Of a DNA stretch of 64,000 nt, positions 25,903-34,638 are shown in pieces; position 1 is the first letter of the stretch, and every line of letters starts with the position of its first letter. The notes beneath the pieces are model-generated. The model did no database searches. It was not told where the DNA came from and worked only from the letters and a program-made list of their open reading frames with translations. The stretch comes from Paenibacillus segetis (GTDB taxonomy: Bacteria > Bacillota > Bacilli > Paenibacillales > Paenibacillaceae): the NCBI RefSeq assembly GCF_014639155.1, contig NZ_BMFT01000001.1, positions 496,001 through 560,000 of the forward strand, read 5' to 3'. The position numbers and the translations under genes were made by a program.

Positions 25903-26820
25903 TTGAACCTTCATGTGCTGAGATTATTTTATTATGTTGCGTTAACCGGCAGTGTAACTAAGGCCTCAGAAAAGCTGCATATTAGCCAACCAGCTATTTC
26001 GGCGCAAATACGCAAATTTGAAAAAGACAACGATATTAAATTATTACAAGTTCAGGGTAGAGGCCTTGTTCTTACTTCATTAGGAAACAAGTTGATTAAG
26101 CCGTTGGAGAAATTATTTACTATCGAGGAACAGGTAAGGAATCTAATCGAAGACTATCATAACTATCCCGAAGGAAAACTAAGGATTGTGGGAAATTATC
26201 TTGCAACAAGTGTACTCATTCCGAAGTGGGCTTCTTTATTTAAGCAACAATTTAGTGGAGTTGAAGTACATATTTCAACGGTTAACTCGCTCAATGCTAT
26301 TGAAAAATTAATCAACTTTGAGGCAGATGTAGCAATTTATAGTGATATTGGGGTGCCCTTAGCTGATTCGGACTTATTCGAATGCAGAGAGTTGTTTAGG
26401 GATGAGTATTTGTTCGTAGTAGCCCCCGGACATAAGTATTCATCGCAAGTGGTTTCACTTGAAGAAATTATAGCTGAACCTTTTATTATGAGAGAAGAAG
26501 GAAGCGCCGCGAGAGAAAGATTATTTCAGCAATGCCGGGAGCTGAAGGTCTCACCTCCAAAAATTGAATTGCAATTTAATGGACTTAATGAGACGATTCA
26601 AGCTGTCATGGCAGGGTATGGGGTAAGTTTTGTTTCCTCTCTGATAGCTGAACCATCATTGAAGCGGGGAGTACTTACTAAAGTGGATGTGCCGGGGGTT
26701 TCTTCAGCGAACTCCATATTGTTAGGCACGAGAATAAGGGAGCATCAAGAGGAATTTGTTAATGAATTTGTCTCTTTAGTCTATAATAATTTGAATATCA
26801 ATAAGTTATTTATTTCATAG
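25903..26820 (+). CDS. LysR-family transcriptional regulator
   Basis: 305 residues from TTG at 25903. AGGTGG lies seven bases before it; the ATG six bases earlier would overlap that site. The N-terminal winged HTH reads LRLFYYVALTGSVTKASEKL then HISQPAISAQIRKFE. A LysR substrate-binding domain with two alpha/beta subdomains follows (SVLIPKWASLFK; VMAGYGVSFVSSLIAEP). It is divergent from the phosphatase gene, the usual arrangement for LysR control of a neighbour, and is followed directly by a Nudix gene. The effector is unknown. Confidence 0.88.
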   Translation: MNLHVLRLFYYVALTGSVTKASEKLHISQPAISAQIRKFEKDNDIKLLQVQGRGLVLTSLGNKLIKPLEKLFTIEEQVRNLIEDYHNYPEGKLRIVGNYLATSVLIPKWASLFKQQFSGVEVHISTVNSLNAIEKLINFEADVAIYSDIGVPLADSDLFECRELFRDEYLFVVAPGHKYSSQVVSLEEIIAEPFIMREEGSAARERLFQQCRELKVSPPKIELQFNGLNETIQAVMAGYGVSFVSSLIAEPSLKRGVLTKVDVPGVSSANSILLGTRIREHQEEFVNEFVSLVYNNLNINKLFIS

Positions 26821-26838
26821 AATGCAGGTGGATTCGTG

Positions 26839-27351
26839 ATGAAGTATTGTTATGCTTGTGGAACGGAGTTACATATCAATGAATGTGAAGGAGAGGGATT
26901 GATCCCCTATTGTGATTCATGTCAGGTATTCCGTTTTCCTATCTTTAGTACGGCGATTAGCACAGCTGTGTTGAACAAAGAAAGGAACAAGGTACTGCTA
27001 ATAAGGCAATATAATATGAAAGATTATATCTTGCTAGCAGGATATATCAATCGTGGGGAAACAGCAGAAGAGACGCTAATTCGCGAAGTACAAGAAGAGG
27101 TAGGCCTGCATGTGGATGAATACAAGTACATGAGAAGTAAGTATTTCGAGCGTTCCAATACGCTGATGCTGAATTATGTTGCTGTTGCACATGATGAGAC
27201 ACTACTGAGAACTAATCAAGAAGTTGAGCATGCTGAGTGGTTCACCTTTGATGAAGCCAGAAAGGTTATTATGAAACAAAGCTTAGCGGAGTCTTTTTTA
27301 CTGACGATTCTTGAACAAGCGGAAGCGATGAAATTAGAACTGACAATCTAA
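26839..27351 (+). CDS. Nudix hydrolase with N-terminal zinc ribbon
   Basis: 170 residues. A zinc ribbon (YCYACGTEL ... PYCDSC, about residues 3-29) precedes a Nudix domain. The Nudix box is complete: GYINRGETAEET followed by LIREVQEEVGL, with the catalytic REVQEE. The layout is like NudC-type NADH pyrophosphatases but shorter, without the NudC N-terminal domain. It would cleave a nucleoside diphosphate derivative. The stop codon lies inside the long terminator stem. Confidence 0.85.
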   Translation: MKYCYACGTELHINECEGEGLIPYCDSCQVFRFPIFSTAISTAVLNKERNKVLLIRQYNMKDYILLAGYINRGETAEETLIREVQEEVGLHVDEYKYMRSKYFERSNTLMLNYVAVAHDETLLRTNQEVEHAEWFTFDEARKVIMKQSLAESFLLTILEQAEAMKLELTI

Positions 27352-27378
27352 CCCTCACTTGGTTAGATTGTCAGTTCT
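27336..27378. terminator. Bidirectional terminator shared by two convergent genes
   Basis: A perfect 18-bp inverted repeat (AGAACTGACAATCTAACC on the left arm, loop CTCACTT). It contains the last codons and stop of the Nudix gene and, on the other strand, the stop of the binding-protein gene. T-rich DNA follows on the right. Confidence 0.8.
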
Positions 27379-28330
27379 TTATCTCAATAATCCCCGTATC
27401 AATAAATGAAGGAATGGCTTCCTTTTTGGCTGCTTTCAACAGATTGTCGATCAGTAAATGCCCCCAATTTTGTTCGTTTTGGGAAATGACAGATGTGATT
27501 TGGCCATTGTGAATCGCTTCATTCATCTCGGGGGTCATATTGAAAGAAACGGCATAGCGGTTAAGTCCTTTGGCTTTCCAAACGAGCACGGATGTTGAAC
27601 TAGAGATCAAGTCCACAGATACCAAAGTGTCGAAATGAGGGTGACGATCGATCATACCCTCCATATCAGATAAGGCTTTGTCGCTGCTTCCTTCATTATA
27701 TTGAATTTCTAATACCTGAATATTCGTATTGTGATTCAGATATTGAAGCAAACCATTCAGTCTTTCCTCATGGATTTTCATTTCTTTTATCCCGGATTGG
27801 ATCAGAATCATGCCTTTATTCTTCTGTAACTGCTTAATGACATCGCCCATTCGTGTGCCGGCTTCGAAATTGTCCGTGCCGATAAAGGAAAGACGCTGGC
27901 TGTCCGGTGAATCCGATTCGAAGCAGATGACAGGTATTCCGGCTTGAATAGCCTTATTGATAACTGGAAGAAGCGCGGAGGCATCAATGGGATCTATGGC
28001 GATACCGTCGACTTTTTGATTAATCATCGTTTCCATCATATGAATCTGTTGTTCTGAATTAATTCCTTCTGGCGCTTTAACGATGAGTTTAATCGAATAG
28101 GGATGCGCAGCTTCTTCCGCAAGTCGAGTAATCTCCTCATAGAATGAATGTGCCATCGGATAGATAATTCCAAAGGTAAAGAGAGGTGTTTGCTCTTTGC
28201 TTGGATCCGTAGATGCTTCTAGAGATAACGTAACTTCAGAACGAGATGAGGTACAACCAGTTAAGGTAAGAAACACTAGAAGAACAAAGGCAAGGGACCA
28301 AATTTTAGTGAATAGAGTGTTTGATCTCAT
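27371..28330 (-). CDS. Sugar-binding lipoprotein of the sensing operon (RbsB/XylFII-like)
   Basis: 319 residues. The lipoprotein signal ends in LTGC (Cys26). The mature part is a type-I periplasmic-binding fold: FTFGIIYPMAHSFYEEITRL, QKVDGIAIDPIDASALLPVI, and IPVICFESDSPDSQRLSFIG in the hinge region. It has no permease or ATPase on its strand. Instead its start lies 26 bases inside the response-regulator gene, so it belongs to the kinase-regulator operon. This matches three-component sugar sensors such as XylFII-LytS-YesN, in which the binding protein presents the sugar to the kinase. That role is inferred. Confidence 0.82.
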   Translation of the reverse strand: MRSNTLFTKIWSLAFVLLVFLTLTGCTSSRSEVTLSLEASTDPSKEQTPLFTFGIIYPMAHSFYEEITRLAEEAAHPYSIKLIVKAPEGINSEQQIHMMETMINQKVDGIAIDPIDASALLPVINKAIQAGIPVICFESDSPDSQRLSFIGTDNFEAGTRMGDVIKQLQKNKGMILIQSGIKEMKIHEERLNGLLQYLNHNTNIQVLEIQYNEGSSDKALSDMEGMIDRHPHFDTLVSVDLISSSTSVLVWKAKGLNRYAVSFNMTPEMNEAIHNGQITSVISQNEQNWGHLLIDNLLKAAKKEAIPSFIDTGIIEIKN

Positions 28331-29948
28331 AGTGCTCCTTATCAGTTTTTGACGTTCCCTTTTTACGAAACTCTGTAGTCGTCATACCTGTGATCCGTTT
28401 GAATAAATTGGAGAAGTAATGGGCGTCGTTGTAACCAACTTGAAAGGCAACTTCGTATGTCCTTGCTTGAGTCGATTGAAGCAGTTCCATCGCTCTACGT
28501 ATCCGTTTTTGTGTTAAGTAGTCAATGAACGTTTGACCCGTTTCTTGACTAAATATTTTACTTAGATGGCTAGGACTCACATTTACATACTCGGCTGCAT
28601 CTTGAAGTGAAATGTAGTTCTTATTGTAATTTGCTTGGATGTATTCTTTAACCTTAATCAATAGATCGGCGTACCGATCAGAGGATTTAGAGCGCCACAA
28701 CCAAAATTGTTCTACAAGCTTGATTAAGTAAGTACAGACTTCTTCCCAAGTTCGAATGGATTCGATGGACTTTTGAAAATCATGGAGTATTGCTTCAGTC
28801 CCTTCGGGGCTCCTATATAATTCTTCAGCTGTTCTGAACACTCCTAATGTAATATCGTTCAATATATAATAGCCTGTTAGCGATGAATTCCAATCAATCT
28901 GCTCTAATCCAGCCGCAAAATTTCTGATGAAGCTTTGGGTTTGTGAGGGTGAACCCACCTTTAAAAACCCGATAATCACATTGCGGTCCAAGAAGATATT
29001 CTGATTCATTGAACTGCGATTAGCCTCCCATAGATTCTGGCTATTCTGTCTGGATAATCGCTGCCAGTACATATCTTCTTCGGCATCTAAGAACGAGATG
29101 TGTATCCCCTGAATTCGATCCTGAATGGATCCGATCCCAACTGATATAGTGAAGTTACGTGATTGTTTATAAGAGTTCTCTTGAATGACGTGTAAAGATT
29201 CTAAGTAACCCTCAAGAGCTTCCTGACTATCTCCTTTTATAATCCAAACGCTCTTGGTTCGGCTTGGTTTAAACTCCAATACATCTGCATGATTGGTTGT
29301 GAAGGTTTGTTGCAAAATCAAGGATTCTTCCGCGATAGTATCTGAAACTTGCGGATCGAAGGGGGACAGGTCTTCCGAACAACGGATGTCGATAACTGCT
29401 ACGGCATAATAGCGGGCAATCAATGGAATGGAAAGTATCGATGCGGCATGGATCGCCTCTGTCGTTGTCAAGAAGCCACTGCATAAGTCATTCAGCAATT
29501 TATCAAAAGTGAGACTTTTTCGCTCATTTTCGCTTTGTTTCAGTTGTTCAATGTGTTCCTTTTCGCTACGCTCCCTGTCAATTTTCTCGCTTACCCTATG
29601 AAGTAAGCCTATGAGGTCGGAAGAGCTAATGGGTTTAAGGCAATATTCTTCAATATCCATACTAAGTGCAGCCCTGGCATACTCGAATTCACCATGTCCA
29701 CTCAAGATAATAATCTTAATCTCAGGCATTGCCCTACGGACAATAGTACATAATTCTAGACCATTCATAAAAGGCATCTTAATATCCGTAATTAAGATAT
29801 CTGGTTTCATCTGTTCGATCATAGGTAATGCAACTTCTCCATCAGATGCATCCCCGCAATATAGAAATCCTTCCTTCTCCCAATGTATACAATCTCGAAT
29901 TGTTTCCCGAATGAGAATTTCGTCGTCGACTAATAGCACCTTTTTCAT
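28305..29948 (-). CDS. Response regulator, YesN type with AraC DNA-binding domain
   Basis: 547 residues. The receiver has Asp8/Asp9, Asp55 (ITDIKMPF) and the conserved Lys in YCLKPISS. The C-terminal AraC domain has the helices ISLQDAAEYVNVSPSHLSKI and AYEVAFQVGYNDAHYF-like sequence (TYEVAFQVGYNDAHYFSNLF). The start is three bases after the kinase stop and the end overlaps the next gene, so translation is probably coupled through all three. The divergent YtfQ-type importer is the likely target. Confidence 0.92.
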   Translation of the reverse strand: MKKVLLVDDEILIRETIRDCIHWEKEGFLYCGDASDGEVALPMIEQMKPDILITDIKMPFMNGLELCTIVRRAMPEIKIIILSGHGEFEYARAALSMDIEEYCLKPISSSDLIGLLHRVSEKIDRERSEKEHIEQLKQSENERKSLTFDKLLNDLCSGFLTTTEAIHAASILSIPLIARYYAVAVIDIRCSEDLSPFDPQVSDTIAEESLILQQTFTTNHADVLEFKPSRTKSVWIIKGDSQEALEGYLESLHVIQENSYKQSRNFTISVGIGSIQDRIQGIHISFLDAEEDMYWQRLSRQNSQNLWEANRSSMNQNIFLDRNVIIGFLKVGSPSQTQSFIRNFAAGLEQIDWNSSLTGYYILNDITLGVFRTAEELYRSPEGTEAILHDFQKSIESIRTWEEVCTYLIKLVEQFWLWRSKSSDRYADLLIKVKEYIQANYNKNYISLQDAAEYVNVSPSHLSKIFSQETGQTFIDYLTQKRIRRAMELLQSTQARTYEVAFQVGYNDAHYFSNLFKRITGMTTTEFRKKGTSKTDKEHYEIKHSIH

Positions 29949-29951
29949 CGG

Positions 29952-31751
29952 TTATTCACTCGCCTTCATTGGAATTGTAATCTTCACAGTAGTTCCTTCC
30001 TGCTCGATACTGTCCACCTGAACTCCGTATTGTTCGCCATAGTATAGTCTAATTCGCTGATGTACATTGTGCAGCCCAAATCCACCTGAGACTTCTTCAC
30101 CAGTCTCTTCAGGAATGTGATAATTCTTTAAATTCCTATGAAGTTGTTCAAGTTTTGACGGTGGTATTCCGTAGCCGTTATCTTGAACGATCAGCTCAAT
30201 TTCTGTGTTATTTATCGCACGTCCAGTGATACAAATAAGTCCTTTACCTCGCTTATTCTTTATTCCATGATATAGAGCATTCTCAACGATCGGCTGCAAC
30301 ATCATTTTTAATGTCGGTATGGCAAGGATTTCTGACTCCACTTCAATTTTATATTCCAAAATATCGCGATATCGCATTTGTTGGATGACTAAGTAGCTGT
30401 GAACATGTTCAATTTCCTTCTCGAGGCTAATCCAATCGCGTCCTTTACTTAAGCTAATCCGAAATAAACGAGAGAGTGATTCGACCAAGGAGATTACCTT
30501 ATCCTTCTTCCCGGCTTCCGCCATCCAGAGGATGGAGTCCAGCGTATTATATAGAAAATGAGGATTGATCTGGGCTTGTAATGCCCTGAGCTCGGCCTTT
30601 TTCATTTCTTCTTGTTCTCTAGTATTTTGCTCAAGTAAAGTCTTGATTTTTCCAAGCATGATATTAAAGCTCTTGCCGAGATCAGCAATTTCATCCTTGC
30701 CTGTAGGTGTTACTTTTGATTCCAAGAAACCAGAAGCAGCCAGTCTCATCTTGTTCTTGAGTAATTGGAGAGGGCGTGTGATCCGAGTTGAAAGATAGAA
30801 ATGGAGTGCAACGGTAAAAAGGATACTTAGAACCACACTGGCGATGATTAATTGTCGAATAGAATTTGCTTCTTTAATGATCTCTTGTAAGGGCACTTGC
30901 CCAATAATTCTCCACCCCGTGGCATCGGAGGTAGATGTGAAGATGAATTTGGGACTGCCTTTGGAATGATCCACATAGCTGGATAGAGTGCCTTGAGCTA
31001 AGTCTATGAGAACATTTTGATCTGGGAGTAAGCCGTTTCGATCCAGTCCAGAAGGTGTGAAGATAGGTTGGCCATTATGATCTAGTACATAGAAGAATCC
31101 AGTTTCCCCAATGGTGACATGATCGCAGAACTGATTGACTACGGAATCGTCTAAGTCAATTACGATGAATCCAATCACTTCATGTGTGATTCTTTGTTTG
31201 ACGGCAGCCATGATAGAGATGATATGTTCATCTTGGAATCCATCTAGTCGATCTAGGGGTATAGCTTCTAATGGAGGAATGTTAAGCACAGTGTCTGGGT
31301 TATGGAGTAAATATGTAAGGTGTGGGTTTCGCAGCGGATTCTTGTCTAATTGGAACACACCTCTACGTTCGCTAATCCCTCTTCCATACAAATTAATCAT
31401 GGTAATGTTAAGCACACTCTCATATTTGTAGGTTTGTCGATAGGAATCCATCAGCTTCAATATTTCTTTAGCATCGTCGTAGGTGTCGCTCTGTGAAGAT
31501 AGGAAATGAAGCACGTTAGGATGATTTCCGAGTTCCAATAATTTTCCCGAATCAGTAAAAAGTGTTTCCAGATTCTGAGCGAGTTGCTCAGCTATCAATA
31601 CCGCACTAGCTTTACTGTTCTCATATACCGTGTTGTATGACTTCTGATAAGAGACCAGTCCGATCCCTATCAATGGAATGACAGTCAAGAATACGAACAT
31701 GGCCAATAGCTTGGCACGTAAACTGGAGGAGATCCAATGGATCAGCTTCAT
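29952..31751 (-). CDS. Sensor histidine kinase, YesM family
   Basis: 599 residues. Two membrane segments (about 13-33 and 300-320) flank a Cache-like extracellular domain. HAMP and His_kinase regions follow with QINPHFLYN (His398), the N box VENALYHGIKNK and the G1 box VQDNGYGIPPS. It is first in the minus-strand operon kinase, regulator, binding lipoprotein. It is divergent from the importer genes that start at 31997. Confidence 0.92.
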   Translation of the reverse strand: MKLIHWISSSLRAKLLAMFVFLTVIPLIGIGLVSYQKSYNTVYENSKASAVLIAEQLAQNLETLFTDSGKLLELGNHPNVLHFLSSQSDTYDDAKEILKLMDSYRQTYKYESVLNITMINLYGRGISERRGVFQLDKNPLRNPHLTYLLHNPDTVLNIPPLEAIPLDRLDGFQDEHIISIMAAVKQRITHEVIGFIVIDLDDSVVNQFCDHVTIGETGFFYVLDHNGQPIFTPSGLDRNGLLPDQNVLIDLAQGTLSSYVDHSKGSPKFIFTSTSDATGWRIIGQVPLQEIIKEANSIRQLIIASVVLSILFTVALHFYLSTRITRPLQLLKNKMRLAASGFLESKVTPTGKDEIADLGKSFNIMLGKIKTLLEQNTREQEEMKKAELRALQAQINPHFLYNTLDSILWMAEAGKKDKVISLVESLSRLFRISLSKGRDWISLEKEIEHVHSYLVIQQMRYRDILEYKIEVESEILAIPTLKMMLQPIVENALYHGIKNKRGKGLICITGRAINNTEIELIVQDNGYGIPPSKLEQLHRNLKNYHIPEETGEEVSGGFGLHNVHQRIRLYYGEQYGVQVDSIEQEGTTVKITIPMKASE

Positions 31752-31805
31752 CGGTTTCTGACCTTTCCATAAGAAATAATGTAATCAAAGTATGAATGAT
31801 CCCTT

Positions 31806-31821
31806 ATGAAAACGCAATCAA
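31806..31821. promoter_or_regulatory. Candidate CcpA cre site upstream of the YtfQ-type operon
   Basis: ATGAAAACGCAATCAA fits WTGNAANCGNWNNCWW at every constrained position. It lies in the divergent region between the sensing operon and the importer, so CcpA could repress either. Confidence 0.55.
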
Positions 31822-31851
31822 GAATAAAAAAATTAAACCTTAGTCACATAA

Positions 31852-31974
31852 AAACAAATGAAAGGTCAGGCTACTGCGGAAGAAGCGAAAAAATACGCAA
31901 ATAACGGCGATAATACTCCGTATTCAACAAAATTGAAAGCGCTCTATAATCAAAGCACACCAACAAAGTGGTGA
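31852..31974 (+). pseudogene. Possible 3' remnant of a lost gene
   Basis: A 38-codon stretch after an in-frame stop, with protein-like composition (GQATAEEAKKYANNGDNTPY, ending STPTKW) and no ribosome binding site. It resembles the C-terminal tail of a sugar-binding protein more than intergenic DNA. It ends 22 bases before the ytfQ-like gene. The parent gene cannot be identified by eye, and a genuine small gene is not excluded. Confidence 0.3.
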
Positions 31975-31996
31975 CTGAAAAGGGGATGAAGAAAAT

Positions 31997-33031
31997 ATGA
32001 AGGTACTCAAAAGGTCAGGATTAATACTAGCTGCATCACTTATGCTATTGATTTCGGCAGCTTGTGGCAATAGTGGCGCTGGTGACAACACTTCAAAGAA
32101 TGCAAACAAAGCTGGTGACACTAAAACGGAAGTAAAAGAGACTGCTGTCGATAAGAAAATTACGCTCGGATTCTCGCAAGTTGGAGCGGAGAGTGGCTGG
32201 AGAACCGCAAATACGATCTCGGTTCAAGATTCTGCCAAGGAGGCAGGGATAGAGCTGAAATTCTCTGATGCCCAGCAAAAGCAAGAGAATCAAATCAAGG
32301 CTATTCGCACTTTTATTCAGCAAAAGGTCGACGTTATCGCATTTTCACCGGTAGTTGAATCGGGTTGGGATACTGTATTGAAAGAAGCTAAGGAAGCTGG
32401 AATTCCAGTTATTCTAACTGACCGCGCAGTGGATTCGAAAGACACGTCGCTGTATAAGACATTTATCGGTTCCGATTTTGTTGAAGAAGGAAGAAGCGCT
32501 GGAAAGTGGCTTGTCGAAAAGTTCAAAGACGCTAGTGGCGATATTAACATAGTAGAATTGCAGGGTACGACTGGCTCGGCGCCAGCGATAGATCGGCAGA
32601 AGGGTTTTGCCGAAGAAATTGTGGCTAACCCGAACTTGAAAATTATCGCATCGCAGACAGGTGACTTTACCCGCGCTAAAGGGAAGGAAGTTATGCAAGC
32701 TTTCCTTAAGGCGAATAAGAAAATTGATGTGCTCTATGCACATAACGATGATATGGGACTTGGAGCTATTCAAGCGATTGAAGCCGCAGGTCTGAAACCA
32801 GGGGAAGATATAATTATTATTACTGTTGATGGTGTCAAGGACGGATTTGTCGCCGCAAGTGAAGGCAAAATTAACTTTATCGTCGAATGCAATCCTTTAC
32901 TAGGACCTCAATTGATGCAGGCTGCACGTGATGTACTTTCAGGTACTGAAATTCCGCAACGGATCGTAACAAAAGAAGGTGTATTTACATCAGAAGATGC
33001 TAAGCGAGAATTGCCAAACCGGAAGTACTAA
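31997..33031 (+). CDS. ytfQ: Galactofuranose-type sugar-binding lipoprotein
   Basis: 344 residues. The lipobox ISAAC gives Cys23. The mature domain closely follows E. coli YtfQ as I remember it: ITLGFSQVGAESGWRTAN, QQKQENQIKAIRTFIQQKVD, VVELQGTTGSAPAIDR-like sequence (IVELQGTTGSAPAIDRQKGF) and LYAHNDDMGLGAIQAIEAAG. YtfQ binds galactofuranose and galactopyranose. The ATG follows AAGGGGATG. Genes for ATPase and two permeases in the YtfR/YtfT/YjfF order come next, with a paralogous binding protein at the end. Confidence 0.88.
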   Translation: MKVLKRSGLILAASLMLLISAACGNSGAGDNTSKNANKAGDTKTEVKETAVDKKITLGFSQVGAESGWRTANTISVQDSAKEAGIELKFSDAQQKQENQIKAIRTFIQQKVDVIAFSPVVESGWDTVLKEAKEAGIPVILTDRAVDSKDTSLYKTFIGSDFVEEGRSAGKWLVEKFKDASGDINIVELQGTTGSAPAIDRQKGFAEEIVANPNLKIIASQTGDFTRAKGKEVMQAFLKANKKIDVLYAHNDDMGLGAIQAIEAAGLKPGEDIIIITVDGVKDGFVAASEGKINFIVECNPLLGPQLMQAARDVLSGTEIPQRIVTKEGVFTSEDAKRELPNRKY

Positions 33032-33124
33032 TTCGTAATTGACAAGAGAAGAGCATGCAGCTCTGAATCATTCAATTATCGGATTTGGAGCTGCTAACTC
33101 TCTTGAAGGGAGGGGACTTGCTAG

Positions 33125-34636
33125 ATGTCAGAATTACAGCCTGTGTTACAAATGAGGGACATCCATAAGCAGTTTACAGGTGTAAAGGCGCTATCGGGCG
33201 TCAACCTTCGCTTATTTCCTGGTGAAGTACATGCGTTAATGGGGGAGAATGGAGCGGGGAAATCCACGTTAATTAAGGTGTTAACAGGCGTATATTCCAT
33301 TGACCAAGGCAGCGTAGAAATGAACCAATTAGCGATTACGGTTCATAATCCGCAGCTTGCACAGCATTTGGGGATTAGTACGGTGTATCAGGAAGTGAAC
33401 TTATGTCCTAATCTTTCTGTAGCAGAGAATATCTTTATTGGTAACGAGCCACAACGTTTTGGACGTATTAATTGGAAAGAAATGAACAGAAATGCTCAGC
33501 ATTTGCTTAAGGAAAGATTACAGTTGTATTTGGATGTTACCCGGCCCCTGCAATTTTATTCAGTTGCGGTGCAGCAATTAATTGCGATTGCACGTGCTTT
33601 AAGTATTTCTGCTCAAGTACTTGTTCTGGATGAACCCACTTCGAGTTTGGATCAAAGTGAGGTTAAGCAACTCTTCACCGTTATGAGGAAATTAAAAAGC
33701 GAAGGGCTGGCTATTTTGTTTGTTACTCATTTTCTGGATCAAGTCTATGAAGTTTCTGATCGAATAACCATTCTCCGTAACGGAGAATTTGTAGGGGAAT
33801 ATAAGGCGCAGGAGCTCCCTCGGATAGATCTGGTATCTAGAATGATTGGTAAAGAGCTTGACATGCTTGAACAATTGCCGAAACAGAGTCATGAAAACAA
33901 GTTGAATAATGAAGTGCTGCTGGAAGCTATGGGGTTAGGTAAGCAGGGTGCGATCGAACCGTTTGATCTGCAAATTCGCAGGGGAGAGATTCTGGGTATT
34001 GCAGGATTACTTGGTTCTGGACGGACGGAAATGGCCAGATTGTTCTTTGGAGCCGACCGTGCCGATCAAGGCAGTCTTCAGTTATCTGGTTTGAATAGTA
34101 TCATAAATACTCCCCGGCAAGCCATTGATTCAGGGATCGCTTTTTGTTCGGAGAATCGGAAGCTTGAAGGGATAATCGATGATCTAACTGTCAGGGAGAA
34201 CATCATTCTAGCTCTTCAAGCGACAAGGGGATGGTTTCGAACAATCTCCAGAAAACGTCAAGATGAGATGGCCGACGAGTATATCCGGCTTCTGAATATT
34301 ACTCCCTCAGACCCCGAACAATTGATTCGAAATCTTAGTGGCGGGAATCAGCAGAAGGTGTTGTTAGGCCGTTGGCTCTTGACTGAGCCGAAACTGCTTA
34401 TTCTAGATGAGCCTACCCGAGGGATCGATATTGGAGCTAAAGCGGAGATTCAGCGATTGGTGTTATCACTAGCACAAAAGGGGATGTCCGTCTTGTTTAT
34501 TTCTTCTGAGCTGGAGGAAGTACTTCGGGTCAGTGATCGGATTGCCATTCTACGGGATCGCCGAAAAGTAAAAGAAATTCAGGGTCAAGAAATGCAGCAG
34601 CACAATGTAATGCAGGCCATCGCAGGAGGAGAATAG
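33125..34636 (+). CDS. ytfR: Sugar ABC transporter ATPase, YtfR-like (two ABC domains)
   Basis: 503 residues with two fused nucleotide-binding domains. Domain 1 has an intact Walker A (GENGAGKSTLIK, about residue 40) and Walker B (LVLDEPTSSLD), with the weakly conserved signature YSVAVQQLIAIARAL usual in this class. Domain 2 has the degenerate Walker A GLLGSGRTEMAR but a good signature (LSGGNQQKVLLGRWL) and Walker B (LLILDEPTRGID). This asymmetry is normal for RbsA/MglA/YtfR proteins. The ribosome binding site is AGGGAGGGG. Confidence 0.92.
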   Translation: MSELQPVLQMRDIHKQFTGVKALSGVNLRLFPGEVHALMGENGAGKSTLIKVLTGVYSIDQGSVEMNQLAITVHNPQLAQHLGISTVYQEVNLCPNLSVAENIFIGNEPQRFGRINWKEMNRNAQHLLKERLQLYLDVTRPLQFYSVAVQQLIAIARALSISAQVLVLDEPTSSLDQSEVKQLFTVMRKLKSEGLAILFVTHFLDQVYEVSDRITILRNGEFVGEYKAQELPRIDLVSRMIGKELDMLEQLPKQSHENKLNNEVLLEAMGLGKQGAIEPFDLQIRRGEILGIAGLLGSGRTEMARLFFGADRADQGSLQLSGLNSIINTPRQAIDSGIAFCSENRKLEGIIDDLTVRENIILALQATRGWFRTISRKRQDEMADEYIRLLNITPSDPEQLIRNLSGGNQQKVLLGRWLLTEPKLLILDEPTRGIDIGAKAEIQRLVLSLAQKGMSVLFISSELEEVLRVSDRIAILRDRRKVKEIQGQEMQQHNVMQAIAGGE

Positions 34637-34638
34637 AG

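Noticed and set aside
33560..33605. Degenerate ABC signature in the first half of the YtfR-like ATPase
   Set aside because: Asymmetric sites are normal in RbsA/MglA/YtfR-type fused ATPases.
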